Shown here piece by piece: positions 32,944 to 45,562 of a stretch of 64,000 bases of DNA; position 1 is the stretch's first letter, and every line of letters starts with the position of its first letter. The notes beneath the pieces are model-generated. The model saw nothing but the letters and a program-made list of their open reading frames with translations. It was not told the DNA's origin and searched no databases. The translations under genes were made by a program, and so were the position numbers. The DNA is from Xylaria sp. FL1777 (Eukaryota > Ascomycota > Sordariomycetes > Xylariales > Xylariaceae). Location: assembly GCA_022578965.1 (NCBI GenBank), contig MU400529.1, forward strand, positions 372,001 through 436,000, given 5' to 3'.

Positions 32944-34749
32944 ATGTCATTGATTACTACACTCGGTGTTGTGGAGAGGCTTAGTTTGGGCCAGAAAGCC
33001 TTGAGTGCGGCGGGTGTGATCCTTTTATGGTATACCATTAGCTCAGTTTTGGCATGGTATAGGCTTCGGCATATTCCAGGTCCCTTCGTCGCCTCTTTTT
33101 CCTATGTATGGGGCTTCTTGGCTGCGTATAGCGGTCGTATCAACCTCATCATGGAGGCAGAGCAGAAGAAACACGGCAGCGTCCTGGTGTGTATTCAAAC
33201 CTCCTGTGCCAAGTCTCTTAGCCTTCTTGTCCCGAATTACCTGCGATCTACGATGTTAAACTACGAGGTCTTAACTAACATGTGTCCATGTATATAGAGA
33301 ATCTCACCAGACGCTATTGCAATATTCGACCCGGAAACTTTGATTCGAATTAATTCGGCCCGGTCACCTTACACAAGGGGCGCGTGGTACAAAAGCGGAA
33401 GAGTCGATCACAGAGGCGACAGCGTATTCTCAGAGCTCAGCCTCGTCAAGCATGGTAAGCGGAAGGCGAAGCTTGCACCAGCGTTCAATGGAAAGAATAT
33501 AGCGGTACTAGAGGCTGGGATTGACAAGTGGCTGGCGGCCTTTGTACATGCCATTCGCAACAAAATAGCCAAGGGTCAGGAAACGATAGACATCGGAAAA
33601 CTGCTACAGTATTTTCAAGTCGACCTGATCTCCGAGCTCTCAATGGGAAAGCCGTGGGGTGATCTAAAAGAGGAGAAAGATCAGTTCGATTATCTAGGGA
33701 TGGCCGATTTTTTGTTGCCCGCTATAATGTCCTTCGGCCTTCTCCCTGCTGCCCGAGAAATTTACACGTCACCATCGTTTATGAAAATATTTGGCCCAAA
33801 GACTACAGACTCCAACGGCGTTGGTCTTTTCTTGAGGTATGAGACTATACATTTAATTTTTATCAATCCAGGAGCTGACACTGATATTGCTGGCTTACAT
33901 TAGGATAATCCAAGATGAGGTGGACAGCCGTTTTAGCGAAGACACGGGAAAATCCAGCGAGCACCATGACCTTTTAGTACGTAACAGGTTTCACAAGCTC
34001 CTCGCGCAACAATTACTAGTTATGAAGCTGAAGGCTAACGAGTGTTTAGGACATCTTTATGAAACATGGTTTGCCTGCGAATGAATGTCAACTAGATCTA
34101 TCTATCCTGGTACCAGCGGGTTCCGAGACCACTATCATGATGATACGTGGCACTTTACTCCTTTTGATGTCCTCACCGAGGGTCTACTGGAAACTTAAGC
34201 AGGAAATCAAAGACGGGATTGCCACCGGCCGTATCTCAAGTCCCGTTACTAACGAAGAGGCTAAAAGCCTAGAGTACGCGCAAGCCGTGGTACGAGAGGG
34301 TTTCCGGGTCATGACACCTGCAAACTTCGGGTTTCCCAAACGCGTACCTGACTCTGGTGACACTATCTGCGGAAAATTTATACCGGGGGGCACTGAGGTG
34401 TACGTTAATTACCACTCCTTGATGCGCTGCCAGGAGGTGTTTGGCGAAGATGCCGATGTGTTTCGTCCGGAGCGTTTCCTTGGCGGTGGTCCGAATGTTG
34501 CATACATGTCGAAGGTTCTTGACCTAGTCTTTGGCGGGGGCCGTTTCACGTGTCTGGGGAAACCTATGGCGGAATTAGAGATGAACAAGATATTTATCGA
34601 GGTAAGGAACCGTACACATCAGAACGGCAAAACTAACTCTATTCCTTGAGGGTTTAGTTTGTCCAGACAATTACAATGGTTTACTAACACGTCCTTTACA
34701 GTTGTTGAGGAACTTCGACTTCCAGATTGCGTCACCAGAAAAGCCCTAG
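32944..34749 (+). CDS. Cytochrome P450, pisatin-demethylase-like, apparently truncated (5 exons, 484 aa)
   Basis: ER-anchored heme monooxygenase; substrate unknown. Exons 32944-33186, 33298-33836, 33904-33976, 34050-34601, 34702-34749, 485 codons with stop. Seen: N-terminal membrane anchor (about 17-38), proline-rich hinge (HIPGPF), RINSARSPYTRGAWYKSGR typical of the pisatin-demethylase-like group, I-helix AGSETT (308-313), ExxR (Glu368-Arg371), FRPERF (423-428), and heme loop FGGGRFTCLG with Cys453. It stops at ...SPEKP. Most relatives have Trp next (PW) and about 25 more residues; here the next codon is TAG, and the same frame continues 25 codons to a TGA at 34825-34827, ending in a P450-like RVTED. 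TGG-to-TAG is a RIP-type change, and the AT-rich block starts about 350 bp downstream. The heme site is intact, so activity is possible but uncertain. Confidence 0.82.
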
Positions 34750-34827
34750 GTACAACAGGTATATACATCCTCGATAGTTAACGATTTCAGGGCTCGGGTA
34801 ACAGAAGACATGACAATGGGGCAATGA
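34750..34827 (+). pseudogene. Probable lost C-terminal tail of the P450
   Basis: Same frame as the P450 after its TAG: 25 sense codons, then TGA at 34825-34827. The segment ending NDFRARVTEDM resembles the last strand of related P450s. Read as the remains of the original C-terminus beyond a nonsense change. Confidence 0.6.
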
Positions 34828-34971
34828 GATCGGTATGTAGTAGTCAAAGAATATGGGTTTCTATCTAGTATGGATATCTTGCAAGTAATAAAGGGTAGGT
34901 ATAGCTAACGCCTGAAACGAAAAGCAGCATGTAAGCTGAACACAAAATGGACATCGCGTACTTAGGTAGTG

Positions 34972-35274
34972 AAGTAGAGTAAAGTGGCTAAATGAGCTAA
35001 CTAGCCAGTTGGAGTAAGTCTAGGCTAAGTCATATAGTAAGAATGAAAGTATAGGTATTGCGCTAGATTTCGAAGTATAGATTTAACCATCACGTACAAC
35101 AAAATGGAAATTAGCTACGGTCGCTTTATTTATATTGTTAGATAGCCTTTTAATTAATTGTTTAATTTTTTAATTTATATATAGCTTAATTGCTTAAATG
35201 TATAAGTTATAACTTATTTTTTTGTAATTAAAATGTTATAGTAAATTTTGCGTAATTATATTGCTTTATTTTAT
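34972..35274 (+). repeat. 303-bp repeat, copy A (straddles the left edge of the RIP block)
   Basis: Gap-free match, in reverse complement, to 56,174-56,476: the TTCGAA landmark sits at the same offset (99 bases) in both. The first part of copy A keeps normal base composition (AAGTAGAGTAAAGTGGC), while the partner reads AAATAAAATAAAGTAGC; nearly all differences are G-to-A or C-to-T. From about 35,110 copy A itself becomes AT-rich. It has no evident terminal inverted repeats and no coding frame, so its identity (solo LTR, MITE or element end) is unknown. Confidence 0.8.
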
Positions 35275-38200
35275 TAGTGTTTTTAATAAAGCTAATCTTT
35301 TATTTATTATAAATAATACTATAAAACTAATAAACAAGCAATTTATTATTGCTAACTTATATATTTAATTTATTTATTTATTAATTGTTATAATTTTTAT
35401 AAATAGGTTATAATATATTATGTTTAGCTATTTTAGCTAATAATAAATAAAGCTTGCTTAGTATAAGCAGTTTAATTACGATTAAATAATAAGTATTTAA
35501 GCTAACAGCCTTTAATTAATAAAGCTTAAAACAAACGTGTAAAAATGTTAAACTGTTTTTTTTAATTTAGCTTATAAAGCGTTTTTATTTTTTTTAGCAA
35601 AATAATAATTAAGTGTTAAAATGCTAATATAATTTTTGAAATAGTGTAGCTAGAAAACTGTTTGTTAAAAACCCTTAAAAAGCTAAAAAAAGAAAATTTT
35701 TGCTAAAAAGCTACTGCTTTTTAAAAAAAAAAGCATAATTACCCTTATATAAATAAAAAAAAACAAAAAATAAACTTAAAAAAAAATAAAAGTTGCAAGA
35801 ATTTTTAAAAGCTATAATATAAGCAAATTTAACGCTTATTTATACTAAATAAGTTTAAGCTTATACGTTAATATATAAAGCTTTTAATAATTAAAAATAT
35901 ATTTTATTTTTTAAGCTAATATAGTTTTTTATTAAAAACTAAAAAGCAAGGTTTTTTAGGTATAAATTAACTATTGCTTAAAAACTTTATATAAAATATA
36001 GCTATTGCTTTTTTATAGCATTTATTATTAAATAAAAAAGCTTTAAAAAAAAGAAAAAAGCATGCTACTTTTATAAGTAAAAAGCTATAAAAAAATAAAG
36101 CTTACTTAATAAAACTTATATAAAACAAAGCAAGCTAAACTAAAAAACAAAGAAATAAAACGCTATAAAACATACAAAATAATAAAAGCGCATAAAAAAC
36201 AAAAATATAAAAGCATTTAAAAAAAAACTTAAAAGGTTATAAAAAATAAGCTAGCAGTTTTTATAAATGCAAACAAAAAAAATTATTAAGTTTTTTAAGA
36301 AAAAAGTCTAAAAAAATAGCACAAAAAAACTTAAATACTAAAAATACTTAAAAATCTTTAGCATTTTATACTTTTTTTCTTTTTAAACTTACATTTTTAC
36401 TTAATTTATTTTTATTATTTTTTATAGCTTATTTTTTTTATTACTTTTATATAAACTTTATTTTAATTTATTATATAGCTTAAAAGTTTAAAAACTATAG
36501 CTTAATTAAGTAATTTAGCTATAAAAAATTATTAGATTTTTTTATTTTAATATATAAAAAATATTAAAATTACTTATAAACAAAAAAAATAAAAATAATT
36601 AGTTTATTATTTTTAAAAAGTATTAAAGCAACTTTATTTAACTTAAGCTATTTTAATAATAAATATAATATTAAAATTAAGCTATTATTTATGCTTTTTA
36701 ACTTAAAGTTAAATTAATATTTACTGTTTAATAAATTAAAAATAAATAAATAGCTAAATAATTTAAATGTTTTTTTTTGCATAAAGCATTTTAAAAACAT
36801 TAATAAAATTAAATAAGTTTTTATTTATTGTAATATTTTTTAAACAAGAAAAATAGTAAAAATAATACTAAAAAATTGTTTATTATAAACTAAAGCTTAT
36901 AAACTACTTAAGCAAAAGTTTAAGCTTTAAAACTTTAAGCAAAATAAATTTGCTATTATTATATTATAAAATTTTAAAGCTTGCTTAAAAGCTATATATT
37001 TTATTAATTTTAAAACTTATTTTTTTTAGCATTAAATATATGCTAAAAATATTAAAGCTTAAAAAAACTATTACTTTAATTTTTAATTTACTTAAGGTTT
37101 GCTTAAAAAGCTAAATTAAAATACTATTAATAAAATAATAAAGTTTTTTAAAAAATTATATAATAACTTAAATAAAATATTTTATAAAAACTTTTATAAA
37201 ATATTAAACAATTAAATTAATAAAAAGTTTAAGCTAAATCTTTATTTTAAAAAAACAAAAAAAGCATATAAAGCATAAAAAAAAATTAATTATTTATATA
37301 ATTATAATTTTAATAAGCTTTTATATACTGCTATTAATACTACTAAATTAGCTATTAATATAATTATATTAGCTATTAAAACAATTATTATTAAAAAGCA
37401 ACAAATAAAATTAGCTTAATATTTTGCTTATAATTAAAACATAAATAATATTATTAAATAAATATAATAATTAAAGTTAAAACAAAAAAACGTAGCAATT
37501 ATAAAAAAAAAACTAAAAAAAATGCTAAAAAAACTACAAAGTTAATATATTTAGCTAATTAATTAAAAACTATAAGCATTATAATATTATAAAATTAATA
37601 TAAACTTATTAAAAAAGTAAATATTTAATATTAATATTATAACTTTTAAATATTTATAAAAAAGTAAATATAACTTTAAAAAATAAAAATAAAACAAATA
37701 ATTATTTAATTTTTTATAACAAATAAAGTTAAACAACTTTTATTTAATAAAAAAGATTATTTATTAAAAATATAGCATAAATAATTATTACATTTATAAA
37801 TATAGCTTTGCTTATAAATTAAAAAAAAAAAAACATTATATATTAAAACTTTAAATAGTATTTAAAAAAGCTAAAATTTTTTATAAGCTTTAAATATATA
37901 AAGATTTTTTTTAAAGTTATAAAAATTAGCAAAAATAAAAAAAGAATTTTTAATGCTATAATAAAGTAAATATATAACTTTGTTTTAAGCAATAATAAGC
38001 TATTTAAGCAAAAAGCTTATTATTAACTGCAGAAAAAAAACTTTATTTTAAATAATAAAGATTTAAATGCTAAAATAAAAAGCAAACAAAAAAATTAAAA
38101 AAAAAAAAAACTTTATTAGCTAAATAATAAGCAGTTAAACTAATTTTCGAATAAAAAATTTAATAATTAAACTAGTATGCTTTATAAAATAAAACTAATA

Positions 38201-41200
38201 AAAGCTTGCAATATTAAAAAAAACAACTTAATAAATAATAAGCTAAATAATAGCTTTATTATAACTAATTAAAACTTTATATAAAGCATTTTTTATAACG
38301 TAAATAATACTAAAGTTTTGCAAAGCTATATATTAAGCAAAAAAATTAGCGTAAATATGTTTTAAGTTAATTATTATAAGCTTTTATTTAAAAAAGCTGC
38401 TTTTTATTAAACAAAAAATAAAAAAAAACCTAAAAAACAAAAAAAAAAGCCTTTTATAAGTTAAATAATTAAAAAGATTTATTTAAATAATAATAAATCT
38501 TTTATTTAATTTAACACTAAAAATATATAAATAAATAATAATTTTTATAAGCAAAGTACTTTATTAAAACTAAAAAGTTTTAATTATTAAAAACTTTAAA
38601 AAATTTAATTAGTAAAGCTTATAAAAAAAAGCTTAAAATTTAAAAAAATATAAGCTAAAAAGTTTAAAAATTTTTTAAACAAAAAAACAAATATTACTTT
38701 TAAAAACCTTATACTAAAAGTTTTAAAGTATTTTAGTATTTTTATTTAAATAATTACTTAAACAAAAATTAAATTATATTTTAAAGCAGCAAAAGTTTTT
38801 AAACTAATGTTAAAAACAATACTATTACTTTTAAATAACCTTAATAAAAGTTTAAATTAGTAAATTAAACTAAACATATTATAGCTTATTTTAGAAAAAA
38901 AAAGCAATAAATCAAAATATAAAGCTTAACTAAAAACTTTATTATAGGAAATTTTAACTTAAATAAACATAAAAAATGCTTTTTTTTATAAAAGCATAAA
39001 CCTTTTAAAAAATAACATAGAATTTTAATAGCTAGCAATTAAAAAAGCACAAAAAAGTTTTTAGCTAATATTATAATTAGCTAGTTAGCTTAATAAGCAT
39101 AAATTACTAAGTAATATTTATAAAACTAGCTTTTTATTAGATTATTTAATAGCATAAATAAATAAAAAAATAAAATATAACAGTTTTATTATATATATTT
39201 ATATGCTTTAATTTAGCTTTATAGCTACTTTTTTAAAAAAGTAATGCTATAAAATAATAAAAGTTTTTTGCAATTAAAACTAATAAAATAATTAAGTAAT
39301 GTTATTTTTTATTTATATTACTTTAAATCTTTAAACGTTAAAAAACAAGCTAAAGTTTAATAAAATATTTTTTAAAATTTTAAACTAATGTAATACTATA
39401 TATTTATTATTTAAAAATAACTTAAAAAAACAAAAGTTATTAATTATTATATTTATGCTGCTTTTAAAAAAGGTAATATTTTTAACTAAACTTTAATTTA
39501 GTGCTAATTTTGTAATAATAGCACTAAAAAAAAAAAAAAGCTTAAAAAGCTAATATAATTAATATTAATAGTTTTAAAAAGTACTAACTAAACTTTTAAT
39601 CTTTTTAAAATAAAAATATATAAAAAGCATAACAATTAAGTTAGCAATAGTAGCTTAAACTTATTTAAAAAAACATTAAAATATAAATTTTATAATAAAA
39701 AAAACTTAAGTTTAATAAATTATTTTAATTAAAAATACTTAAGCTTTTTAAATTTATGCTTTATATTAGCTTTGCTATTAAAAACACAAAGTATTTTAGC
39801 TATATCTTTAAGCATTATAAAGCTAAAAAAATATATATAGCTTTGCTTTAAGCTTACTATAAAAATAAAAAACAAAATCTATAAAAAAAATATTATTAGA
39901 ATTATTAATTTTAAAGCATAGTTTAGCATTATTATAAACTTATTTATTAATAAAAATAGCTTTACTATTAAAAATATAAATATAACTTAAAAAAAATTTA
40001 ACTAAACTAGTAATTTTATTAAATGCGTAAAATGCTTAAAAACTATTATTTAAATAAATAAAAAATCGCTGCTTTTTTTACTATATATAATTAATAAAAA
40101 ACAAACTATTTATTTTTTGTTACTAAAAATAAACTTTATTATAAAGTTTTAAATAAGTTTATATTTTTAAAGCTTTTATATAATAGCTAGTATAATACTT
40201 AAAACAAGCTAAATTATTATATTAATAATAAACTACATTAAAAGTCTAAATTTAAAACTCTAAAAATATTAGCAACTAAAAAACTAATGTATATTTATTA
40301 AACTTTTAGCTTAGTAAATAAGCTATATAAAGCATAAAAATACTAAATTTTAAATAAAAAATCCAACAATTAGCAGAAAAAAATAAAAGAAAAATTAAAA
40401 AAACACAGTTTAAAAAAATATATAAGTGCAAACTTTTAAAAAAAACAAAACTTATATAATAATATAATGTTAATAGCTTTTTTAACTTCTTTTATATAAA
40501 AACTTCTTAAAAACTTAAAAATATAAAACAATAAAAAGGTTTGTGCTGTTTTTAATAATAATTAATTACTTAAAATATTTTTAGTTATAATAAAAAAAGC
40601 GCTAAAGCAAAAAAATGCTAAAAGATTAATAATTATAAAAACTAAAAATCTTACATATAAATTAAAAAGTAAATATAACTTAATTATAACTTTAACTTAA
40701 GTACTATTAATTTTTTAAGCTTTAAAAACTAACAAATTAACAAAAAATAAAACAATAATTTTAAATATAATATATAAAACAAAAAATAAAAAGATTTATT
40801 TTAAAAATAACGTGCTATTTAATAATATTGTTTTATTTAGATTTTATAAGTAAAAAAAGCAAGCTTTAAAAAAAGCAAGCTATTACTTAAAAAATCTTGC
40901 GTTATTTTAACAAAATAGCATTTATTAAAACTTATATTTATGTTTTAGTACTACTTTTAAAAATATTTAATTAACTACTAAATAATTAGCTGTTTTTTTA
41001 AAAAAGCTTTATATAACTAACTTTACTTAGCAAAAAGCAGTATTACTAACTAAAATATAATATTGCAAAAAAATAGCGCTTTTATAAAACTTTTCTAAAA
41101 TAAAAAAAATACATAATAAGATTTTTTCTTTTTATAAAATTAAAACAGTTTTTTATAAAGCATAGCAAGTTTATAGCATTTTAATTTTTAAGCTTTTAAA

Positions 41201-43648
41201 AAACATTACTATAAAGGTTTTAAAAACTTAACTTAAACATAACATTTTTAAAAAAGCTTACAGTTTATATTATAACGCTTAGTTTTTAATACAAAAAAAA
41301 AGTAAAAAAGTTTAATTAATTAATTTAGCTATAAAAATAAACGTAGTTATTATATATAATGCTAATTTTTCTTAAAGCTATAATAAGTTCTTTAAAAAGT
41401 TTGTAATATATAAAGTAATTTTTATAGTTAATTTATTTTTAAAATATAATTAAATACTACTTTTTATTTTTAGCTAAGCAATAACTGCTTTTTTTATACT
41501 AATAAGCTTTTTTTAAATAACTACTTTTTTATAAAAAGTAATAAATTTAGTAGCTTAATTTTTAAAGATATTATTAAAGGTTTTATATAACATATTACTA
41601 ATAAAATACAAGCTTTTTTTTAATAATATAATAGTTAAAAAACTTACTACTAAGTATAATAATTATAAAGTTGCTTTAAATATTAAATAGTTTATATTAA
41701 AATATTTTAAAAATTTTAATGCTATACTATTTAATTTTAAGCTAGCTAAAGTTATAGCTAATATACTTAAAAGCAAGTAAGCAAAACAAATAACTAAAAT
41801 AGTTAAATATATATATAGTATTAATAACAAAAGCTTAATAAAAGCAAAAATAATAAAAATTCTTAAGTAAAAAATTTGCAAAAATATTATAAAAATACAG
41901 TTTTTTTTAAAAATAATAATATATTACTAGATATAAATATAAAAATATGCTATAATTATAAAACTATTAATAGTTTTATTATAAAAAAATAAGCCGTTTT
42001 ATTTTAAAAAACCGCAAAAAAAAGCTATAAAAGAACTTTAAAAAATTATTACAATAGCTTTTATTTTTATTACTTTTAATTATATAAAAGAACTTATTTA
42101 GCTAAAAATAAATATTTTTAAAACTAGCTAAAGCGTTATTTTATGCTAAAAAATTAATAAAGCTATTAAGCTAACAAAATATAAATTTAAAATATAAAAA
42201 AGCCTTAAAAAAAAATATAATGCTATAAAGCTAAAAAAACTTGCTATTATTAAAACCTTTTAAAAGTTGCATAACTATTTTTATAAAATTACATTTTATT
42301 TAAAAATTAATGCAAAAGTTCTTATAGCTTAACTAAATAATAGATTTTTAGCATTGCTAAATATTTAATTAATAAAATAAATAATATATATAAAGACTTT
42401 TAATTTTATACTTTATTATATGCTAAAAAAAAAATATATAGCTGTTAATAAGCTTTTTAAAAAACCTTTTAAGCTATTAAATAAGTTAAATAATTATTAA
42501 GAAAAAAATATAAAAGATTTTATTAATTTTTAATTATATATAATAGCTATTATTATTGCATATAAAAAATTAAGCAATTAACTAATTAAAAGCTTAGTTT
42601 ATTAAAAAACAAAACTTTTATTATATTTAAAAAAAAATTAAAGCAAAAAAAGCAAGCAAATTATTAAGTATTTTATTTTTAAGCAAGTTTTAAAAAAACT
42701 TATAACAAAAAAAAAGCAAAAACACTTTAAAAAGAAAGCCTTTAAATTTTTTGTTAATAAGTTTACTTTTTAAAAAAAAGCAAAGTTTAAAAAAATATTA
42801 AAAAGAATTATTAACAATAAAAAAACCTAAAAAGCTTTTATTAAAAAAAACTATAAAAAGATAATATATAAAAGCTAAATATTTATAATTTAATAAATAA
42901 CTTAAAAATATTACTAAAAAAGCCTTTATTAAAATATTTATATTATAATTATTAGTTGCTTTAATTACTAAAAATTTACTAATAGCAAAAAAACTAAAAA
43001 ATATTGTTTTAATTACTTTTTAAATTTTTTAGTTTTTTAAGTTATAAATATATAAACTATACTATTAAGCAACAAATTTAAAGCTATTATAAAAGCAAAA
43101 TATAAAATAATAACTTATTTAAAAGCTAAACTTTTAAAACATATAAATTCTTTAAGAATACTTAAATTTATTAAAGAAAAAATTATATTTTAGCACAAAA
43201 TTTTTATAAGAATTAAATGTAATAATAGCTTTAAATTTAAAAAAAAAATAAAAAACGCAGTAAATATTTTAAGCTATAAAATAAACTATAGTTTAGCTTA
43301 CTATTTTTAAGCTTAAAGCTTTATTAAAAAAAGCTATAAGCTAATAAAAAAAAGCTTTATATAAATAATAAATAAAACTAAAAAAAATTAGCTAAAATAC
43401 TTAAATTTAATAATATAAGCAGATTATACTTTTATGTATTACTATAACTATAGCTTATATAAGCTAATATATAAAAAAATGCTAATTTTACTAGTAAAAA
43501 ATATAATATTAATATAAAAAGTAATTAAGTAATAAAATATTGCTTTTTATAAAGATTTTATTAAAGCTAAAATTAAGCAGCTAAAATGTTATAATTAAAA
43601 TGTTATAAAAGTTAAAGCAATTATAACTAAAAAAAAAAAATTAGCTAT
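35275..43648. other. AT-rich interval left of the retrotransposon, unassigned
   Basis: About 8.4 kb of eroded sequence. Presumably old transposons into which the LTR element later inserted, but I could not recognise a protein domain, LTR pair or long repeat by eye. Confidence 0.5.
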
Positions 43649-43653
43649 AAAAG
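43649..43653. repeat. Target-site duplication AAAAG (left)
   Basis: Identical to the five bases at 51,398-51,402 immediately after the right LTR. Five-base duplications are typical of Ty3/gypsy integrases. Confidence 0.85.
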
Positions 43654-44175
43654 TGTTACGAAATGGGCTAACTGGGCTAGTTAGGAGGCTATATATAAAG
43701 AAGGCATACGCGGAGAGAATCCCATTTGCTGAGGGAATATGTATTTAAACCACTATAGGGGTTTAATGCATAAACTTAATAAACTTAAGCGTTAAGTCTA
43801 TTAAGCCTTAAACTTAACAAACTTAAGCGTTAAGTTTATTAAGCTTTAGATTTAAAACAATATAGCATTAAGTTTATTAAAAAAGGCAACATTTATAAAT
43901 TATTACTACTGTTTCTTTTGTTTATATAATTATGCACTTTTTATACCTAGTTACTTATTTAGTTTTTGCTTTTTAGCTATTAATTTTATTTTTTTATAAC
44001 TGCTAAGCATTAATATATTTATTACTTTTAATTTTTTAAAACCTTTATTAATATATAGTAATAAAAGTTCTTTAAAAATCTTTTTAATGAACTACTGCTA
44101 AGAATTCTATTATTACTTATAAATTAAAACTTTAAAAGCAAACTTGTTATATTAATATATAATAAGTTTGTTATA
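43654..44175 (+). repeat. 5' LTR (522 bp)
   Basis: Aligns without length change to 50,876-51,397. The first about 200 bases keep G and C (for example TGTTACGAAATGGGC), while the rest is heavily A/T-shifted. It contains two near-perfect palindromes centred on AAGCGTT (43,775-43,805 and 43,813-43,843) and a third half-copy. Confidence 0.9.
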
Positions 44176-45517
44176 TTTTAATAGCTTTTTAATTAATAAA
44201 ACTTAGCATATAAAACAAGTATTAATATAAAAAAATTAAATAATAGTTAGTTTATAAAATAAACTTTTAAAAGTATACTTAAAGAATATTTAAAAAATAA
44301 AAATACTAAATAGCATTACATAAATAAACTTTACTTAATAATTAATAAACTAAATCTAGGTTATATTATTAAAAACAAAAAGTTAAGAATTAAGTTTAAA
44401 GATTTTAAAGACTTTTAGAATTAATAATGTATTAAAACAGCAAACTTTAGTACTTTTATTAGCTACTTTTATTAAAGAAAAAGCAGTAGCAAAAAAAAAA
44501 AAGTTAAGCAATAGTAATAAAAAAAAACTAACATTAATACTAGTATTATAAAGCAAACTAGTTGTTTTAACTTAAAAAACAGCTTAAATATTAAGCGTTA
44601 TAACCTTTAAACTAGCATAAATATTAGCTATAGTAATTAAAGCAGCAGTAATAACTGCTATTATAATAATAAGTTAAAGTTTTAAATAAATAATTATATT
44701 ATAACTAATATTAATATTATTATTAGCAAACTTAATGCTTATGTTTATTATTATTACGCTTAAAGTAATAACTTAAAATAAAAAATCTAACTTTTTATTA
44801 TTATTGCTGCTTTTATTATTAGGATTTTTTATAATGTTAAAAATGCTAAACATTAAGGGTTTTAAACTTATTGCTTTAAAACTTTATAATAAATCTATAA
44901 ATATAAAAGCCTTTTTAATTTATACTAAACTTTATTTAAAATAACACTTAATTATTATTACAAAAGAAAACCAAAAAATAATAACTATTTTATAATTTTT
45001 ATTAAAAAAAGTATTAAAATAGTTTTAACTTATTTTAAAGAATTTTTTAAAAGCTAATAAGTTAATTAACTTTAAGCTAAAAACAAAAAAAATTTTTAAA
45101 AATTATGTTAAGTTTAAAAGTTAAATAAAAGCATTGTTTAAAAACACTTAAAAAGTAAAACATATAAAGAAAGCATTTTACTACTTAAAACAAACAAAAG
45201 TAGTAGTAAATTATACTATAAAATTTAAACAATTAATAATAATTTTAAGATTGCTTAAGCTTATATTGTTTTATTTATTTTATAGTAAACTTAAAACTTA
45301 AGTTTAAAATAAATTATATAAAATAAATAAACTAGTAAAAATTAATATATATATTAATATAGCTATTATAATTAATTAATGATTATTTAACTAGTATTTT
45401 AAAACTAAAAGAACTAAAAAGAACAAAAAAAAAAACACTTAAAAAAATATTAAACAAAAATCTAAACAAATTAATAAAGTTTAAAAATAACAACCTTAAA
45501 ACATGTTTAAAGTTAAA

Positions 45518-45562
45518 TGTTATAATTATAAAAAGAAAAAATATTTTTAAAAATAATGCTAA
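45518..45562 (+). pseudogene. Relic gag zinc knuckle (CCHC)
   Basis: The plus-strand frame reads KCYNYKKKKYF, then stops and a Cys, as expected from a CX2CX4HX4C knuckle after C-to-T and G-to-A changes (second Cys now Tyr, His now Tyr). It lies between LTR and RT, where gag belongs. Confidence 0.65.

Noticed and set aside
41663..41881. Open frames in the AT-rich block (also 45383-45631 and 60257-60466)
   Set aside because: Low-complexity Ile/Leu/Phe translations expected by chance in such composition; the second lies antisense to the gag relic and the third runs through the T42 tract.
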